Source: CAYRNY01 sp964425755
GTDB taxonomy: Bacteria; Chloroflexota; Anaerolineae; Aggregatilineales; Aggregatilineaceae
Length of the DNA stretch: 64,000 nt
Assembly (NCBI GenBank): GCA_964425755.1
Contig: CAYRNY010000001.1
Location: forward strand, 372,001-436,000
Reading direction: 5' to 3'
Part shown: positions 25,243-35,113 of the stretch, piece after piece
Layout of the letters: each line of letters starts with the position of its first letter
How positions within the stretch are numbered: position 1 is the stretch's first letter
Made by a program: the position numbers and the translations under genes
Notes under the pieces: model-generated
What the model saw: only the letters and a program-made list of their open reading frames with translations
The model's database searches: none
What the model was told of the DNA's origin: nothing

Positions 25243-26394
25243 ATGTCTGAATGGCTGTCATTTTTCGAGGCGCGCACGCCGGACATGCTCGCGCTGCTCA
25301 AGCACTTTGTGCAGCACGAAACCCCTACCAGCAGCAAGCCGCACGTCGACGCGCTGGGCGCGGTGCTGGCCGATCACTGCCACGACCTGGGCGCAGCGGT
25401 GACCCTGCATCCCTACAATACGGTGGGCGACGTGCTGCTCGCCAAGTGGAACGCGGATGCCCCCGGCAAACCGATCATGTTCCTGACGCATCACGACACG
25501 GTCTGGCCCGTCGGCACGCTGGAGACGATGCCCCTGCGCGAAGACGAGCACCTGCTCTACGGCCCCGGCGCGCTGGATATGAAAGCCGGGATCGTGCTCG
25601 CGCTGGAAGCGATACGCGGCCTGATCGACCGGGGCGCATTGCCCGACCGCCCGATCTGGCTGTTCTCGAACTCCGAGGAGGAGACCGGCGCGCTGCACAC
25701 GCGCGACCTGATCCACGAGGTCGCCAAAGACGCCGGGTTGGTGCTGGTGATGGAGCCTGCCGCCGAGGGCGAAGCGGTCAAGACGTGGCGCAAGGGCATC
25801 GCGCGCTACGACATCCACACCACGGGCCGCGCGTCGCACGCGGGACAGGCCCCGGAAGAGGGAATCAACGCCGTGATCGAAGCGGCGCACCAGGCGTTGG
25901 CGGTGCACCAACTCAACGACCTGGCGAATGGCACATCCGCTTCTGTGAACGTGATCGAGGGCGGCATCGCAACCAACGTGATCCCGCCGGAAGCACATTT
26001 CACGGTCGATGTGCGCTTCCTCAAGGCGTCCGAAGCCGAGCGGGTCGACAGCGCGATCAAGAACCTCTCACCGGCGTTGCCGGGCGCGGACGTGATAGTC
26101 GAGGGCGGCATCGACCGCGGCCCGATGGAGCGCAACGAGCAGATGGTCCGCGCCTTCACGCAGCTACGCGCGATCGCGCAGTCGATCGGGCTGGATCAGT
26201 TGGCTGAAGCCGGTTCCGGCGGGGCCAGTGACGGCAACTTCACCGCCGCGATGGGCATCCCCACGCTGGACGGCATGGGCGCGGGCGGCCTGGGGCTGCA
26301 CGCCAGACACGAACAGGTGCAAAAACGCTCACTGCACCGCCGCGCCGCCCTGCTCGCCCAAACGCTGATCGCGTGGGACATGGACGCGGTTTAA
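25243..26394 (+). CDS. M20-family metallopeptidase, carboxypeptidase G2-like
   Basis: 383 residues. Zinc-site motifs are in order: THHDTVWPVGTL (His and Asp), GPGALDMKAGIVLAL (bridging Asp), SEEETGA (general base and ligand Glu) and the C-terminal LHARHE-type His. The dimerisation lid lies at about 180-290 with GRASHAG. Best match is to cytosolic glutamate carboxypeptidases (CPG2-like), which cleave C-terminal Glu from folate-like or peptide substrates; the exact substrate is open. No signal peptide. It is convergent with the downstream minus-strand operon, 20 bp away. Confidence 0.88.
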   Translation: MSEWLSFFEARTPDMLALLKHFVQHETPTSSKPHVDALGAVLADHCHDLGAAVTLHPYNTVGDVLLAKWNADAPGKPIMFLTHHDTVWPVGTLETMPLREDEHLLYGPGALDMKAGIVLALEAIRGLIDRGALPDRPIWLFSNSEEETGALHTRDLIHEVAKDAGLVLVMEPAAEGEAVKTWRKGIARYDIHTTGRASHAGQAPEEGINAVIEAAHQALAVHQLNDLANGTSASVNVIEGGIATNVIPPEAHFTVDVRFLKASEAERVDSAIKNLSPALPGADVIVEGGIDRGPMERNEQMVRAFTQLRAIAQSIGLDQLAEAGSGGASDGNFTAAMGIPTLDGMGAGGLGLHARHEQVQKRSLHRRAALLAQTLIAWDMDAV

Positions 26395-26414
26395 CGGCTG
26401 CACCAACCGGCGCG

Positions 26415-27800
26415 TCACTCCAGCCCCGCCGCGGCGAGCAGTTCCGCGCGGGTGGTGATGCCGCGCATTGTGACGAGGAACGCTTCAAGATCGGCGCTAT
26501 CGCGGAGCAGCGTCTCAACCGCCGGGCCGGTGGGGTCGGACCCGCCCGCCCCCGGCGATCCCTGGTAGCCGCCGTAAAACGCGAAGTACGCCTGGTTCAG
26601 CTTGCGGATGGGGTAGCCGTGCCGCGCAAACACGCGCTGCCGCGCCCGCATGTAAAGCTCTGCCGCCGCGACCTTGCCCTGCCCCAACAGGTAATCGACC
26701 CGAACGCGGGTCGCGTGCATCTCGCGCGCGAAGTCGAACGCTTGCGGCGCGTCGGGATCGGGCGGCGGTTCGGGGACCGGCACGTCCCCTTCAGGGACCG
26801 GTTCGGGCGGGGTGAGATACGAGGGATACTCCGGCGGGGCCAGGTCGGGGTAATAACGCGCCATCACTGCCTGGGCCACCGCCCGCCCGAAGAACGTCGC
26901 GGTGGTCTCGTTGATGATGCGCGTCTCGGGGCGCGTGTTGTACTCCAGCCCCAGCGGGAAGAACACCAGGTAATGGTGCGCCCACTCATGCGCCGTGACC
27001 TCGACCGCGCGCGCGACCTGGCGCGCCGGGTCGGCGTAGCCCGGCTCGACGATCATGCTCGGATACAGGCTCATGCCGCCGATGGGCACGACCAGCGACG
27101 CCACGTCCAACGCCCGGTCGACCTCGCCCTCAAGCACAGCGCGCCGGTCCACCGGCAGCGGGTCGAGCGTGACATCCACAGCGAACGCGATCCGGTCACG
27201 CGGTGAGACGACCAGCACATTCGGCAGCGCGGAAAAATGCATCGCCACCGGCGGCAGCACCTGCCCCCACAGCCCGAACCCCTCATCCACCAGCACCGCC
27301 GATACCTGCGCCTCGATGACGCTCTCGGCCAGCCGCCGGTCGGAGTCGAGCGCGTCGCGCAGGGCGTCGCGCTGCACCCGCAGGCCCGCGCTGGCAGCGG
27401 CGGGATCGTCCACCTGCGGATCGGCATAGATGCGCTCGATCTGCGCGTCGAGGTCCTGCGCCCGGCTGAGCCGTCCCAGGTAATCCAGCACGACTGCACG
27501 CGCGGCGGTCTCGTCCAGGTACGGGCTCACGCCGAGCAACTCCGCGTGCGCCTTGTCCCACAGCGCGTTGATCTCCCAGTCCACGTAATTGAACAGGTGG
27601 TCGCGCACCAGCGCCGTGACGCGATCGCGTAGCGATTCCGGCTGGACCCGGCCATCTCCCAGCCCAACCAGCAAGCCAACCAGCAGCGCCAGCCGGATCG
27701 CCAGCACCAACAGCGTGTTGGCGGCGCGCGTGATCCAGCCCCACGCCGCGCGTAGGGGTGGGAGTATGGTTTGAAGCGTGCGTTGAGTCGCTGCGATCAT
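26415..27800 (-). CDS. Membrane protein with a gluzincin-like HEXXH site
   Basis: 461 residues. One N-terminal transmembrane segment (about 28-48), then a mainly helical outside domain. HEWAHHY gives an HEXXH at residues 271-275, and NETTATFFG puts a possible third ligand Glu at 298, 23 residues on, as in gluzincins. The rest has no family I recognise; a Pro-rich insert (VPEGDVPVPEPPPDPD) lies at about 330-345. It is the last minus-strand gene of the exporter/lipid-kinase run, 88 bp after the kinase gene. Peptidase activity is inferred from the motif only. Confidence 0.65.
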   Translation of the reverse strand: MIAATQRTLQTILPPLRAAWGWITRAANTLLVLAIRLALLVGLLVGLGDGRVQPESLRDRVTALVRDHLFNYVDWEINALWDKAHAELLGVSPYLDETAARAVVLDYLGRLSRAQDLDAQIERIYADPQVDDPAAASAGLRVQRDALRDALDSDRRLAESVIEAQVSAVLVDEGFGLWGQVLPPVAMHFSALPNVLVVSPRDRIAFAVDVTLDPLPVDRRAVLEGEVDRALDVASLVVPIGGMSLYPSMIVEPGYADPARQVARAVEVTAHEWAHHYLVFFPLGLEYNTRPETRIINETTATFFGRAVAQAVMARYYPDLAPPEYPSYLTPPEPVPEGDVPVPEPPPDPDAPQAFDFAREMHATRVRVDYLLGQGKVAAAELYMRARQRVFARHGYPIRKLNQAYFAFYGGYQGSPGAGGSDPTGPAVETLLRDSADLEAFLVTMRGITTRAELLAAAGLE

Positions 27801-27888
27801 GGGCGTTATGTGTTATGTCCTGCTCGTATACCGATCATGCGCGATCCGGTGCGGATTGCCAAGCGGCGTTCGGACCGCTGCGGCGCGC

Positions 27889-28785
27889 TCAGCCCGGCAC
27901 GACGACGCGCACCGCCCCCGGCGCAACCCGCAGTGCGACCGGCGTGGAACCGAGCGCCTCGCCGTCGGCGTGCACCGGCTGCGGGGGATCGGCGTCGATG
28001 GCGATCGCGCGGGCCTGCCAGTGCTGCACCGACCTGCCGCGCACGCTCAGGCCCAGCGCGCGCGCCGCCATGCCTGCCAGCGATCCCGGCGTGGCGTCGA
28101 GCAGGATCACGTCGAGCAGCCCGTCATCTGGCAGCACCCCAGCGCCAAGCATCAGCCCCATGCGCCCGAGGCCCGGCGCGTTGCCCACAAACACGTTCAG
28201 CCCGCGCGCCTCGACCGGGCGGCCATCCAGTTCCAGGCGGAACCGCGCGCGCAACTCCCGGTTGAACGGGTTCAGCGCCCGCAGCGCCCCGACCGCGTAC
28301 CCGAACGGCCCGATCGCGCGTTTCAGCGGCTGGCCGGATTCCTCGATCGCGGCGGCTTCGTAGCCCACGCTCGCGCGCACCAGGAACGGGCAGTCGCCCG
28401 CGAAGCCCAGGTCCAGCGCGCGCAGGGCGCGATCGCTGCCCGCCAGCAACGCGATCGCGCGGTCCAGGCGGCGCGGGATGCCCAGGTTCACCGCGAGGAT
28501 GTTCGCCGTGCCGCCCGGCAGGATCGCCAGCGGGACACCGGTCCCCGCCAGCCCTGCCGCAACCGCGGCGACCGTGCCGTCCCCGCCGTACACCGCGACA
28601 CAATCCGCACCCCGCGCCACAGCCTGGCACGCCAGTCCCCGCGCCGCACCGGGACCGGTGGTCAGCATGACCTGCGCCGCCAGCCCGGCAGCCGCGCACA
28701 GCGCCGCGAGATCGTCCGCGCCATATCGCCCCCCGCCCGCAGCCGGGTTCATGATCACGTGCAGTGCGGACAGGTCGGGGGCCAT
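27889..28785 (-). CDS. Diacylglycerol/sphingosine-kinase-like lipid kinase (YegS/BmrU type)
   Basis: 298 residues. The catalytic-domain hallmarks NPAAGGG (about 13-19), VYGGDGTVAAVAAGL (GGDG at 67-70) and LPGGTANILA (90-95) are intact, followed by the C-terminal beta domain with DGEALGSTPV. These enzymes phosphorylate diacylglycerol, sphingoid bases or related lipids. It starts 23 bp after the second exporter permease gene ends on the same strand, so the two are likely co-transcribed; this recalls the BmrU kinase encoded with the Bmr exporter in Bacillus, though the transporters are unrelated. Confidence 0.88.
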   Translation of the reverse strand: MAPDLSALHVIMNPAAGGGRYGADDLAALCAAAGLAAQVMLTTGPGAARGLACQAVARGADCVAVYGGDGTVAAVAAGLAGTGVPLAILPGGTANILAVNLGIPRRLDRAIALLAGSDRALRALDLGFAGDCPFLVRASVGYEAAAIEESGQPLKRAIGPFGYAVGALRALNPFNRELRARFRLELDGRPVEARGLNVFVGNAPGLGRMGLMLGAGVLPDDGLLDVILLDATPGSLAGMAARALGLSVRGRSVQHWQARAIAIDADPPQPVHADGEALGSTPVALRVAPGAVRVVVPG

Positions 28786-28808
28786 TGGAATTCACGCTGC
28801 TCCGTGCG

Positions 28809-30086
28809 CTACTCGTACTTGAAGTTCAGCACGCCGAACGCGAAGAACAGCGCCGCCATGAGCAGCAGCGCGCCCAGCATCGGCAGGATATCGATCACGC
28901 CGCCACCATAGAACATCATCTCCTGGAACGCGTCCATCGCCCAGGCGACCGGCGACACGTGCCCCACCGTCCGCATGACGTCCGGCACGATCTCCAGCGG
29001 CCACCACGCGCCGCCCAGCGGTGAGAGCGTCAGGCCCAGCAGCAACGCGATGCTGCTCGCCTGCGCCGACGTGCGAACCAGCGTCGCCATCGCCATGCCG
29101 ATCGCGGTCGCCGCCAGCGTGAAGGCCAGCACCACCAGCGCGATGCCCGGCAGGTTGTCGCCCCACTCCACGCCCACAAACACGCCGAACAGGATCAGCA
29201 GCGCGTACTGGACCAGGCCGTAAGCGTAGTGCCCCAACAGCTTGCCGCCGAGAATCTGCCATTTGCGGTGTGGCAGGGTATAGAGTCGCTGCAGCGTGCC
29301 CTGCTCGCGCTCGTAGACCAGCAGCGTCGCCGCGTTCAACATCGAGATCAACACGAACATCGTCGCGATGCCGGGGCCGGACTGGTTGAAGCCCACCAGC
29401 GTGGGAGTACCACCGGTCGCGGTGCTGGCGATGCGGATCGGGCGGTCATCCCACGCGACCTCAACCTGCTGCCGCACGCGGTCAAACGTCGCGGGACGAT
29501 CTCCAGGATCGACGCCCTCGAACTCCGCCTGCGCCACACCAACCACCAGGTTCGCGATCGCCACCGCGCCACCCATACGGCTCACCGCCGCGTCGACCTT
29601 CTGCTCCGCCAGCGTCGGCGCGGAAAGCTCGTCACTGCGCTTGAACACCACCGTCACGGACTCGCCCGCACGCAGCGCCTCGCCAAACCCCGCCGGGATG
29701 ATGATCGCGCCGTAGGTGTCGGTGTCTTCCAGGCGTTCGTTGGCGGTCGCGCGCCAGTCATCCGGCCCGCCGCCACGATCCAGGTCGCAATCGTCGCCCA
29801 GGTCGCCACCTTCCGCATAACGGCGATACGTGCACAGGTAGAACGCCTGCTCGCCCGCGCCGGACTCGCGCATTTCACCGGCCAGCAGCGCGACGAATTG
29901 CCGCGAGAGTGCGCTGCCGTCCGCGTCGATCACGTCGATCCGGATCGCCACGTCATCCGCGCCACCCATCGCCACGCCGAGCAAGACGATCATCAGCACG
30001 GGCATCAACAGCCCGATCAGGAAGGTTTCGCGCTGCTTGGCGGACCGCAGCAGGTCGTATCGCGCAATTGTGAGTGCAACTCGCAT
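28809..30086 (-). CDS. ABC-2 type exporter permease (second of pair)
   Basis: 425 residues. One transmembrane helix near the N-terminus (about 24-42), a large outside loop (45-215) and five more helices, the usual ABC-2 exporter layout of the YhiH/NatB kind. The motif EREQGTLQRLYTLPHRKWQI lies after helix 2. It begins 4 bp after its sister permease; the pair with the upstream ATPase would form one transporter. Substrate unknown (drugs, lipids or Na+ are typical). Confidence 0.88.
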   Translation of the reverse strand: MRVALTIARYDLLRSAKQRETFLIGLLMPVLMIVLLGVAMGGADDVAIRIDVIDADGSALSRQFVALLAGEMRESGAGEQAFYLCTYRRYAEGGDLGDDCDLDRGGGPDDWRATANERLEDTDTYGAIIIPAGFGEALRAGESVTVVFKRSDELSAPTLAEQKVDAAVSRMGGAVAIANLVVGVAQAEFEGVDPGDRPATFDRVRQQVEVAWDDRPIRIASTATGGTPTLVGFNQSGPGIATMFVLISMLNAATLLVYEREQGTLQRLYTLPHRKWQILGGKLLGHYAYGLVQYALLILFGVFVGVEWGDNLPGIALVVLAFTLAATAIGMAMATLVRTSAQASSIALLLGLTLSPLGGAWWPLEIVPDVMRTVGHVSPVAWAMDAFQEMMFYGGGVIDILPMLGALLLMAALFFAFGVLNFKYE

Positions 30087-30090
30087 CGGT

Positions 30091-31410
30091 CTACCTCCCC
30101 AGGTCCAGGCGGCGGCTGAAACGCCACAGGCTGATCAGGAACAGCACCGCACCCATCGCCACCAGCGCCAGCAGGTTCGGCGCGATATCGGACAGCGCGG
30201 CCTCGTTGTAGGCGAGATCAAAAAAGCCCTGGATGCCCCAGTAATTCAACGTCAGCCTGGGCAGCCAACTGATCACGTCCGGCAGGGCTTCGACCGGCAT
30301 GAACGACCCGCCCAGCATCCCCAGCACGAACAGCACCACCGTGCTGTACGTTGACGCCTGTTCCGGCGTGCGTACCAGCGCCGCGATCAGCAGACCGAGA
30401 CTGGTCGCGGCGAACACCACCGCCAGCACCAGCAGCGCGATCCCGGCGTAATTGGTGCCCCAAACCGGCGTGTCACGCCCCATCAACAGCGCGATCAGCG
30501 ACGTGGACAGCACCAGGATCGCCATCTGCGCCACCCCGGTGCCGTACGTTCCCGCCAGCTTGCCGCCCATGAAGACCCAGCGCGGCGTCGGCGTGGTGAT
30601 GATGCGCTGCAGCGTCCACTGGCGCGACTCGTTTAGAATGCTCGTCGCGCCGGACGCCATCGCGAACGTCATGAACAGGATCGCCATCGACGGGGCGAAG
30701 TATTGCAGCGCGTCGAAGGTGCGCGTTTCCCCCTGGAGATTCAGCTGTTCCAGCCGGATCGGTGCGTCCTGCGCGACCTGCAGCGCGTCCGTGCTGAGCT
30801 GCGCGACCGCCTGCGCGATCGCCGCCTGATCCGCGCCCAGGTCTTGCCCGATCTGCTGCAGCGCCTGCGGGCCGACGCGCTGCGCGATGATCACGCTGTT
30901 CATACCGTTGGTCAGCGCGTTCATGATGCTGCTGACCACGCTCGGGCCGACGCTGCGCCCGCTGTCGTACAGCACGTCAACCGTAACCGGTCCCGATCCA
31001 CTGAGCGCCCGCGCGGTGAAGTCCGCGTCCGGCACCACGATCGCGGCGGCCAGCGCCCCGTCTTCGACACGCCGGCGCGCCGCGTCTGCATCGTCATACG
31101 CCACGCCCGCGGTCAGCGCGTGAATCTGCGCGAAGTCCTCGTCGGGGGACGGGTTGTCCTGCGGCACAAACGCGCGCTCGAACAGCGCCCCGAAGCTGAC
31201 GTTTTCCCCGCCGGGCACGTCTGCGCCCGCGTCGTGGTTCACCACGCCAACCGGCACCGCGTCAATGCTGATATCGCCGCCGGTCCCGAACGCCAGCCCG
31301 ATGATCACGCTCAGCGCGATCGGCATCGCGAACATCATCAGCATCGCGTTGCGGTCGCGGAACGCCAGGTAGATGTCTTTCCAGGCAATTGCCGTTAACT
31401 TGCGAAACAT
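30091..31410 (-). CDS. ABC-2 type exporter permease (first of pair)
   Basis: 439 residues from the ATG at 31410, with GAGGGG 9-12 bases upstream; a GTG at 31434 in frame would overlap the ATPase stop. Same layout as the sister permease: helix 1 at about 20-40, outside loop to about 220, five helices after. The loop carries DVLYDSGRSVGPSV and the membrane-entry block NESRQWTLQRIITTPTPRWV. Probably a heterodimer with the downstream permease. Confidence 0.88.
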   Translation of the reverse strand: MFRKLTAIAWKDIYLAFRDRNAMLMMFAMPIALSVIIGLAFGTGGDISIDAVPVGVVNHDAGADVPGGENVSFGALFERAFVPQDNPSPDEDFAQIHALTAGVAYDDADAARRRVEDGALAAAIVVPDADFTARALSGSGPVTVDVLYDSGRSVGPSVVSSIMNALTNGMNSVIIAQRVGPQALQQIGQDLGADQAAIAQAVAQLSTDALQVAQDAPIRLEQLNLQGETRTFDALQYFAPSMAILFMTFAMASGATSILNESRQWTLQRIITTPTPRWVFMGGKLAGTYGTGVAQMAILVLSTSLIALLMGRDTPVWGTNYAGIALLVLAVVFAATSLGLLIAALVRTPEQASTYSTVVLFVLGMLGGSFMPVEALPDVISWLPRLTLNYWGIQGFFDLAYNEAALSDIAPNLLALVAMGAVLFLISLWRFSRRLDLGR

Positions 31411-31426
31411 GGTTCGTGGTGTCCCC

Positions 31427-32398
31427 TCAATCACGCAGCGCGCGCCCGGTCAGGTGCAGAAACACCGCTTCGAGCGTCGGCGCGCGCACTTCCACCGCTT
31501 GCAACGCCAGCCCGGCCTCGTTGATGACACGGATCGCGTCCGGCAACACGGTACGCCCCTCGCGCGCCAGCAGCGTGATCCCACCTGCATCGTCCTCAGA
31601 GCGGCTGCACTGCGCCACGCCGTCAAGCTGGCACAGCCGCTCGATCACGTCGTCGGTCACGTCCGGCACGCTGAGCAGCAACGCGTCGTGCTGGCCGACC
31701 ATCTGGGTCAGCTCGTCCTGCGTGCCCAGCGCGATGATCTCGCCGTGATCGATGATCGCCACGCGGTCAGAGAGTTCCTGCGCCTCTTCCATGTAGTGCG
31801 TCGTGTAGAGCACGGTGATCCCCTGCGCGTTCAGCGCCTTCACCGCGTCGAGGATATTACGCCGTGACTGCGGGTCGATCGCGACGGTCGGCTCGTCCAG
31901 GATCAGCACCTGCGGGCGGTGCAGCAGCCCAACGCCGATGTTGACGCGGCGCTTCATGCCGCCGCTGTACTCGCGGATCGGGTCGTCGGCGCGATCGGCC
32001 AACTCCGTAAAGTCGAGCACTTCCGCGACGCGCTCTTGGAGCAGCTTACCGCTCAGCCCGTACATCCTGCCGAAGAAGCTGAGATTCTGGCGCGCGCTGA
32101 GTTCGGGGTATAGCGCGAGTTCCTGCGGCACGACGCCGAGCAGCGCTTTGCACGCCAGCAGGTCGTCGCTGATGCGGTGCCCGCCGATGCTCGCGTCGCC
32201 GCCGGTCGGAGTCAGGAGCCCGCTCAACATGCTGATCAGGGTCGTCTTGCCCGCCCCGTTCGGGCCGAGCAGGCTGAAAATCTCGCCCTGTTTGATGTCA
32301 AACGACACGCCCTTGACGGCCACCACGCCATCCGGCGGGTTGAACTGCTTCTCCAGGCCGTGAATCTCGATAATGGCGTTGTTGCTCGCTGTCATCAT
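31427..32398 (-). CDS. ABC exporter ATP-binding protein
   Basis: 323 residues from the ATG at 32398, with AAAGGA about 6 bases upstream. Walker A GPNGAGKTT, Q-loop VVPQELALYPELSARQNL, signature YSGGMKRR, Walker B VLILDEPTVAIDPQ and switch His (TTHY) are complete. A C-terminal DUF4162-like domain (about 225-323) is typical of ATPases that pair with ABC-2 permeases. It is first in a minus-strand run with two permeases, a lipid kinase and a HEXXH membrane protein. Confidence 0.92.
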   Translation of the reverse strand: MMTASNNAIIEIHGLEKQFNPPDGVVAVKGVSFDIKQGEIFSLLGPNGAGKTTLISMLSGLLTPTGGDASIGGHRISDDLLACKALLGVVPQELALYPELSARQNLSFFGRMYGLSGKLLQERVAEVLDFTELADRADDPIREYSGGMKRRVNIGVGLLHRPQVLILDEPTVAIDPQSRRNILDAVKALNAQGITVLYTTHYMEEAQELSDRVAIIDHGEIIALGTQDELTQMVGQHDALLLSVPDVTDDVIERLCQLDGVAQCSRSEDDAGGITLLAREGRTVLPDAIRVINEAGLALQAVEVRAPTLEAVFLHLTGRALRD

Positions 32399-32665
32399 GG
32401 CGTCCTTTCTCCGATGCACGACGGTCAACTACAGATGGTGGTGGCGCTGCATGCGCAGCGCGTTATTTTACCAGCCGTCGCGCGGTAGAGACCACAAATA
32501 AGGGGCGTGTAACAGGGGAAGCACGAACGCGCTGGCGCATCGCGGGCGCTGTATGGCGTTGTCAAGCCGTCTGGCGGTCGGTGTGGGCTGGAGACGACGA
32601 CGGGGCAACCCGCACATGATGTGCTGGCCGCCCCGTGCCGGTTGGTCGTGGTTGTACGCGGACGT

Positions 32666-33568
32666 CTACTCCGGTTTGACGTCGCGCATCTGGTTGCGCA
32701 GCGGTTCGAGCAACGTGGTGAACTCCATCGGCAAGACGTACTTGGTCGCCTCGCTTTCACCGATCTGCCGGAGAGTATCCAGGTATTGCAGGCTCATCGT
32801 GTTGCGGTCGATGTTCTGCGCGACCGCGTAGATCTGGTCCAGCCCCTGCGCGTACCCTTCCGCGCGCAGGATGCGGGCCTGGCGTTCACCTTCCGCTTCG
32901 AGGATCCGCCCCTGGCGCTCGCCCTCTGCGTTCAGGATGCGCGCCTGCCGGCTGCCCTCGGCCCGCTTGATCGCCGCTTCGCGCTCACCGTCCGCTTCGG
33001 TCACGGTTGCGCGGCGGTGACGCTCCGCCGCCATCTGGCGGCTCATGGCGTCCTGGATCTCACGCGGGGGGATGATCTCGCGGATCTCCACAGCGGTGAC
33101 CTTGATCCCCCAACGATTCGTCACGTCGTCGAGTTTTTCTTGCAGCATCTCATTGAGCTGGTCGCGCTTGGATAGCACGTCGTCCAGGTACATATCACCG
33201 ACCAGCGCGCGCAGCGTTGTGATCGCAATCCCTCGCGCAGCCCCCCGGAAGTCTTCCACTTCCAGCACGCTCTTGATGGCGGTGATGACCTTCATGTACA
33301 CCAGGAAATCGATCGAAAGCTGCGCGTTGTCCTCGGTGATGCAGGTCTGGGGTTCGACGTCAAAAAAGACTTCGCGCAAGTCCACCCGCACGCCGGTATC
33401 CACGATCGGGATCAGCAAGATCAACCCCGGCCCGCGCTCACCTAGCGCGCGCCCCAGCCGGAAGATGATCAGGCGTTCGTATTCCTTGACAATGCGTATG
33501 GACAGCCGGGCCAGGCCCAGCAGCAGTAAGAGGACTGCGACCAGGGCAATAGTTGTTCCTAAGGTCAT
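32666..33568 (-). CDS. SPFH/band 7 (stomatin-like) protein
   Basis: 300 residues; AAGGAG precedes the ATG. One N-terminal membrane helix (about 4-24), then the SPFH domain with VKEYERLIIFRLGR and KVTAVEIREIIPPREIQ. The region 180-240 is a coiled coil with a repeating EGERQ/RIL pattern (EGSRQARILNAEGERQGRIL and onward). Such proteins oligomerise at membrane microdomains. It follows the NfeD gene by 42 bp, the standard stomatin-NfeD operon. Confidence 0.92.
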   Translation of the reverse strand: MTLGTTIALVAVLLLLLGLARLSIRIVKEYERLIIFRLGRALGERGPGLILLIPIVDTGVRVDLREVFFDVEPQTCITEDNAQLSIDFLVYMKVITAIKSVLEVEDFRGAARGIAITTLRALVGDMYLDDVLSKRDQLNEMLQEKLDDVTNRWGIKVTAVEIREIIPPREIQDAMSRQMAAERHRRATVTEADGEREAAIKRAEGSRQARILNAEGERQGRILEAEGERQARILRAEGYAQGLDQIYAVAQNIDRNTMSLQYLDTLRQIGESEATKYVLPMEFTTLLEPLRNQMRDVKPE

Positions 33569-33610
33569 GACTCACTCCTTATAAATAATCTTCATTCGTT
33601 GCGGCGACGA

Positions 33611-34963
33611 TCAACCGTCACCGTTTGGCGCGTGCTCCACCTCAACCGGTTCGACGAGCAACGTCAAACCGTCCATGCCGACAATCCGCACTATTCGTCC
33701 GGCCTCGACTTCCTGCCCGCCTGCCGTCTGCGCGAACCAGGCCTGGCCCTGGAACCATACCCGCCCGCGCGGGTTCAGGTCCTGGCGAACCTGCACCATC
33801 TGCCCGATGAAACGCTCCTGCCCGGTCTGGAGCGGGGCGAACCGCGCCCGGATAAGCTGCCCGATGACCAGGAAAAAGAACGCGAGCATAAAGACCAGGG
33901 TGCCGCCCAACAGCCAGGGACTGACGCGCAAATCCGGCAAGGCGGGCGAGCCTGTCTGCAGGGGCCGGAACAAGAGCAAGCCACCCAACACAAAAGCGAC
34001 AAGCCCGCCAACGGCGAGCACCCCCGTGGAATCCGTCTGGAGTTCGGCCACCAGCAAGACACCTGCCAGGCCGATCAAGGCCGCGCCGGCCCAGTTGGTC
34101 GGCAGGTTGCCTAGCGCGAAAAACGCGAGAATGAGCGAGATGACGCCGGTAATGCCGGGGATCAAAACGCCGGGGTTGTAAAGCTCCGCGATGATGCCGA
34201 TGCTGCCGACGGAGAGCAGGATAAACGCGATGTTGGGATCGGAGATGGTGTGCAGGAAACGTTCGGCGAAGTTCATCGACATGGTACGCTGCGGCGCGTC
34301 GCTGACCTGCAGCTCGACCACGCCCGCGACCGTCTCCACCTGGGTGCCGTCCAGCTCCCGGAGCAGGTGCTCGAACGACGGCACGACCAGGTCGATGACG
34401 TTCAGTTCCAACGCCTCTTGTGCCGTAACCGAAACGCTCTCGCGCACGGCACGTTCCACCCACTCGGCATTTCGATTCTGGCGCTCCGCCAGCGAGCGTA
34501 TCGTGGCCGCGGCGTCATGCACCACCTTGGCGGTCGAGGTTTCGTCCGCTTCGCCGCCCAGCCCCACGGGATGCGCCGCCCCGGTGTTGGTTCCCGGCGC
34601 CATCGCGGCGACATGGCTGGCGACCAGGATAAACAGCCCCGCCGAGGCCGCCCGCGATCCCGATGGGGACACATACGTCACGACCGGGACCGGCGAGGCC
34701 AGGATCGCCTGGATCATCTCGCGCATGGAGCTATCCAGGCCACCGGGCGTGTCCAGTTCGAGGACCACCAGGGCAGCGCCATCAGCCGCGGCTGCATCGA
34801 GCACGCGCGTCAGGTAGTTTGCCGCGGGCGGGTTGATGATGCCCCGGATCTCGGCGCGGTAGACGGTCCCCGGTTCGCCCTGGGCACGCACCACACCACC
34901 AAGCGCCAGGCTCAACAGGCCGAACAACCACAACAGCGAATAGAGGCGTGAGCGGAACGACAT
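33611..34963 (-). CDS. NfeD-family membrane serine protease
   Basis: 450 residues. Signal peptide at 1-28, then a ClpP/crotonase-fold protease domain with the SGSRAASAGLFIL nucleophile region (Ser about 100-106) and the TAKVVHDAAATIRSLAERQN segment supplying the basic partner Lys. Four transmembrane helices (about 245-350) and a C-terminal OB-fold NfeD domain (about 385-445) follow. Long NfeD proteases cleave the C-terminus of their partner stomatin. Divergent from corA across a 150-bp gap. Confidence 0.92.
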   Translation of the reverse strand: MSFRSRLYSLLWLFGLLSLALGGVVRAQGEPGTVYRAEIRGIINPPAANYLTRVLDAAAADGAALVVLELDTPGGLDSSMREMIQAILASPVPVVTYVSPSGSRAASAGLFILVASHVAAMAPGTNTGAAHPVGLGGEADETSTAKVVHDAAATIRSLAERQNRNAEWVERAVRESVSVTAQEALELNVIDLVVPSFEHLLRELDGTQVETVAGVVELQVSDAPQRTMSMNFAERFLHTISDPNIAFILLSVGSIGIIAELYNPGVLIPGITGVISLILAFFALGNLPTNWAGAALIGLAGVLLVAELQTDSTGVLAVGGLVAFVLGGLLLFRPLQTGSPALPDLRVSPWLLGGTLVFMLAFFFLVIGQLIRARFAPLQTGQERFIGQMVQVRQDLNPRGRVWFQGQAWFAQTAGGQEVEAGRIVRIVGMDGLTLLVEPVEVEHAPNGDG

Positions 34964-35077
34964 GGGTCTCCACCCTTTCTTCAGTCATTGGGCAGCGTGG
35001 ACGCAGTCTTGACAATGCTATTACTAAGATTCTACCGGCATTTGCTATGCTGTGGCAACCTAGCCGCGCACTCGCAG

Positions 35078-35106
35078 TTGACCGGAATGGCGCATCACGC
35101 CATAAT
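35078..35106 (+). promoter_or_regulatory. Promoter giving an apparently leaderless corA mRNA
   Basis: TTGACC (35078-35083), exactly 17 bp, CATAAT (35101-35106). The ATG at 35114 begins 7 bases past the -10, which fixes the likely start codon against an in-frame ATG at 35090 that would lie inside the promoter. Confidence 0.6.
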
Positions 35107-35113
35107 AGCACGC

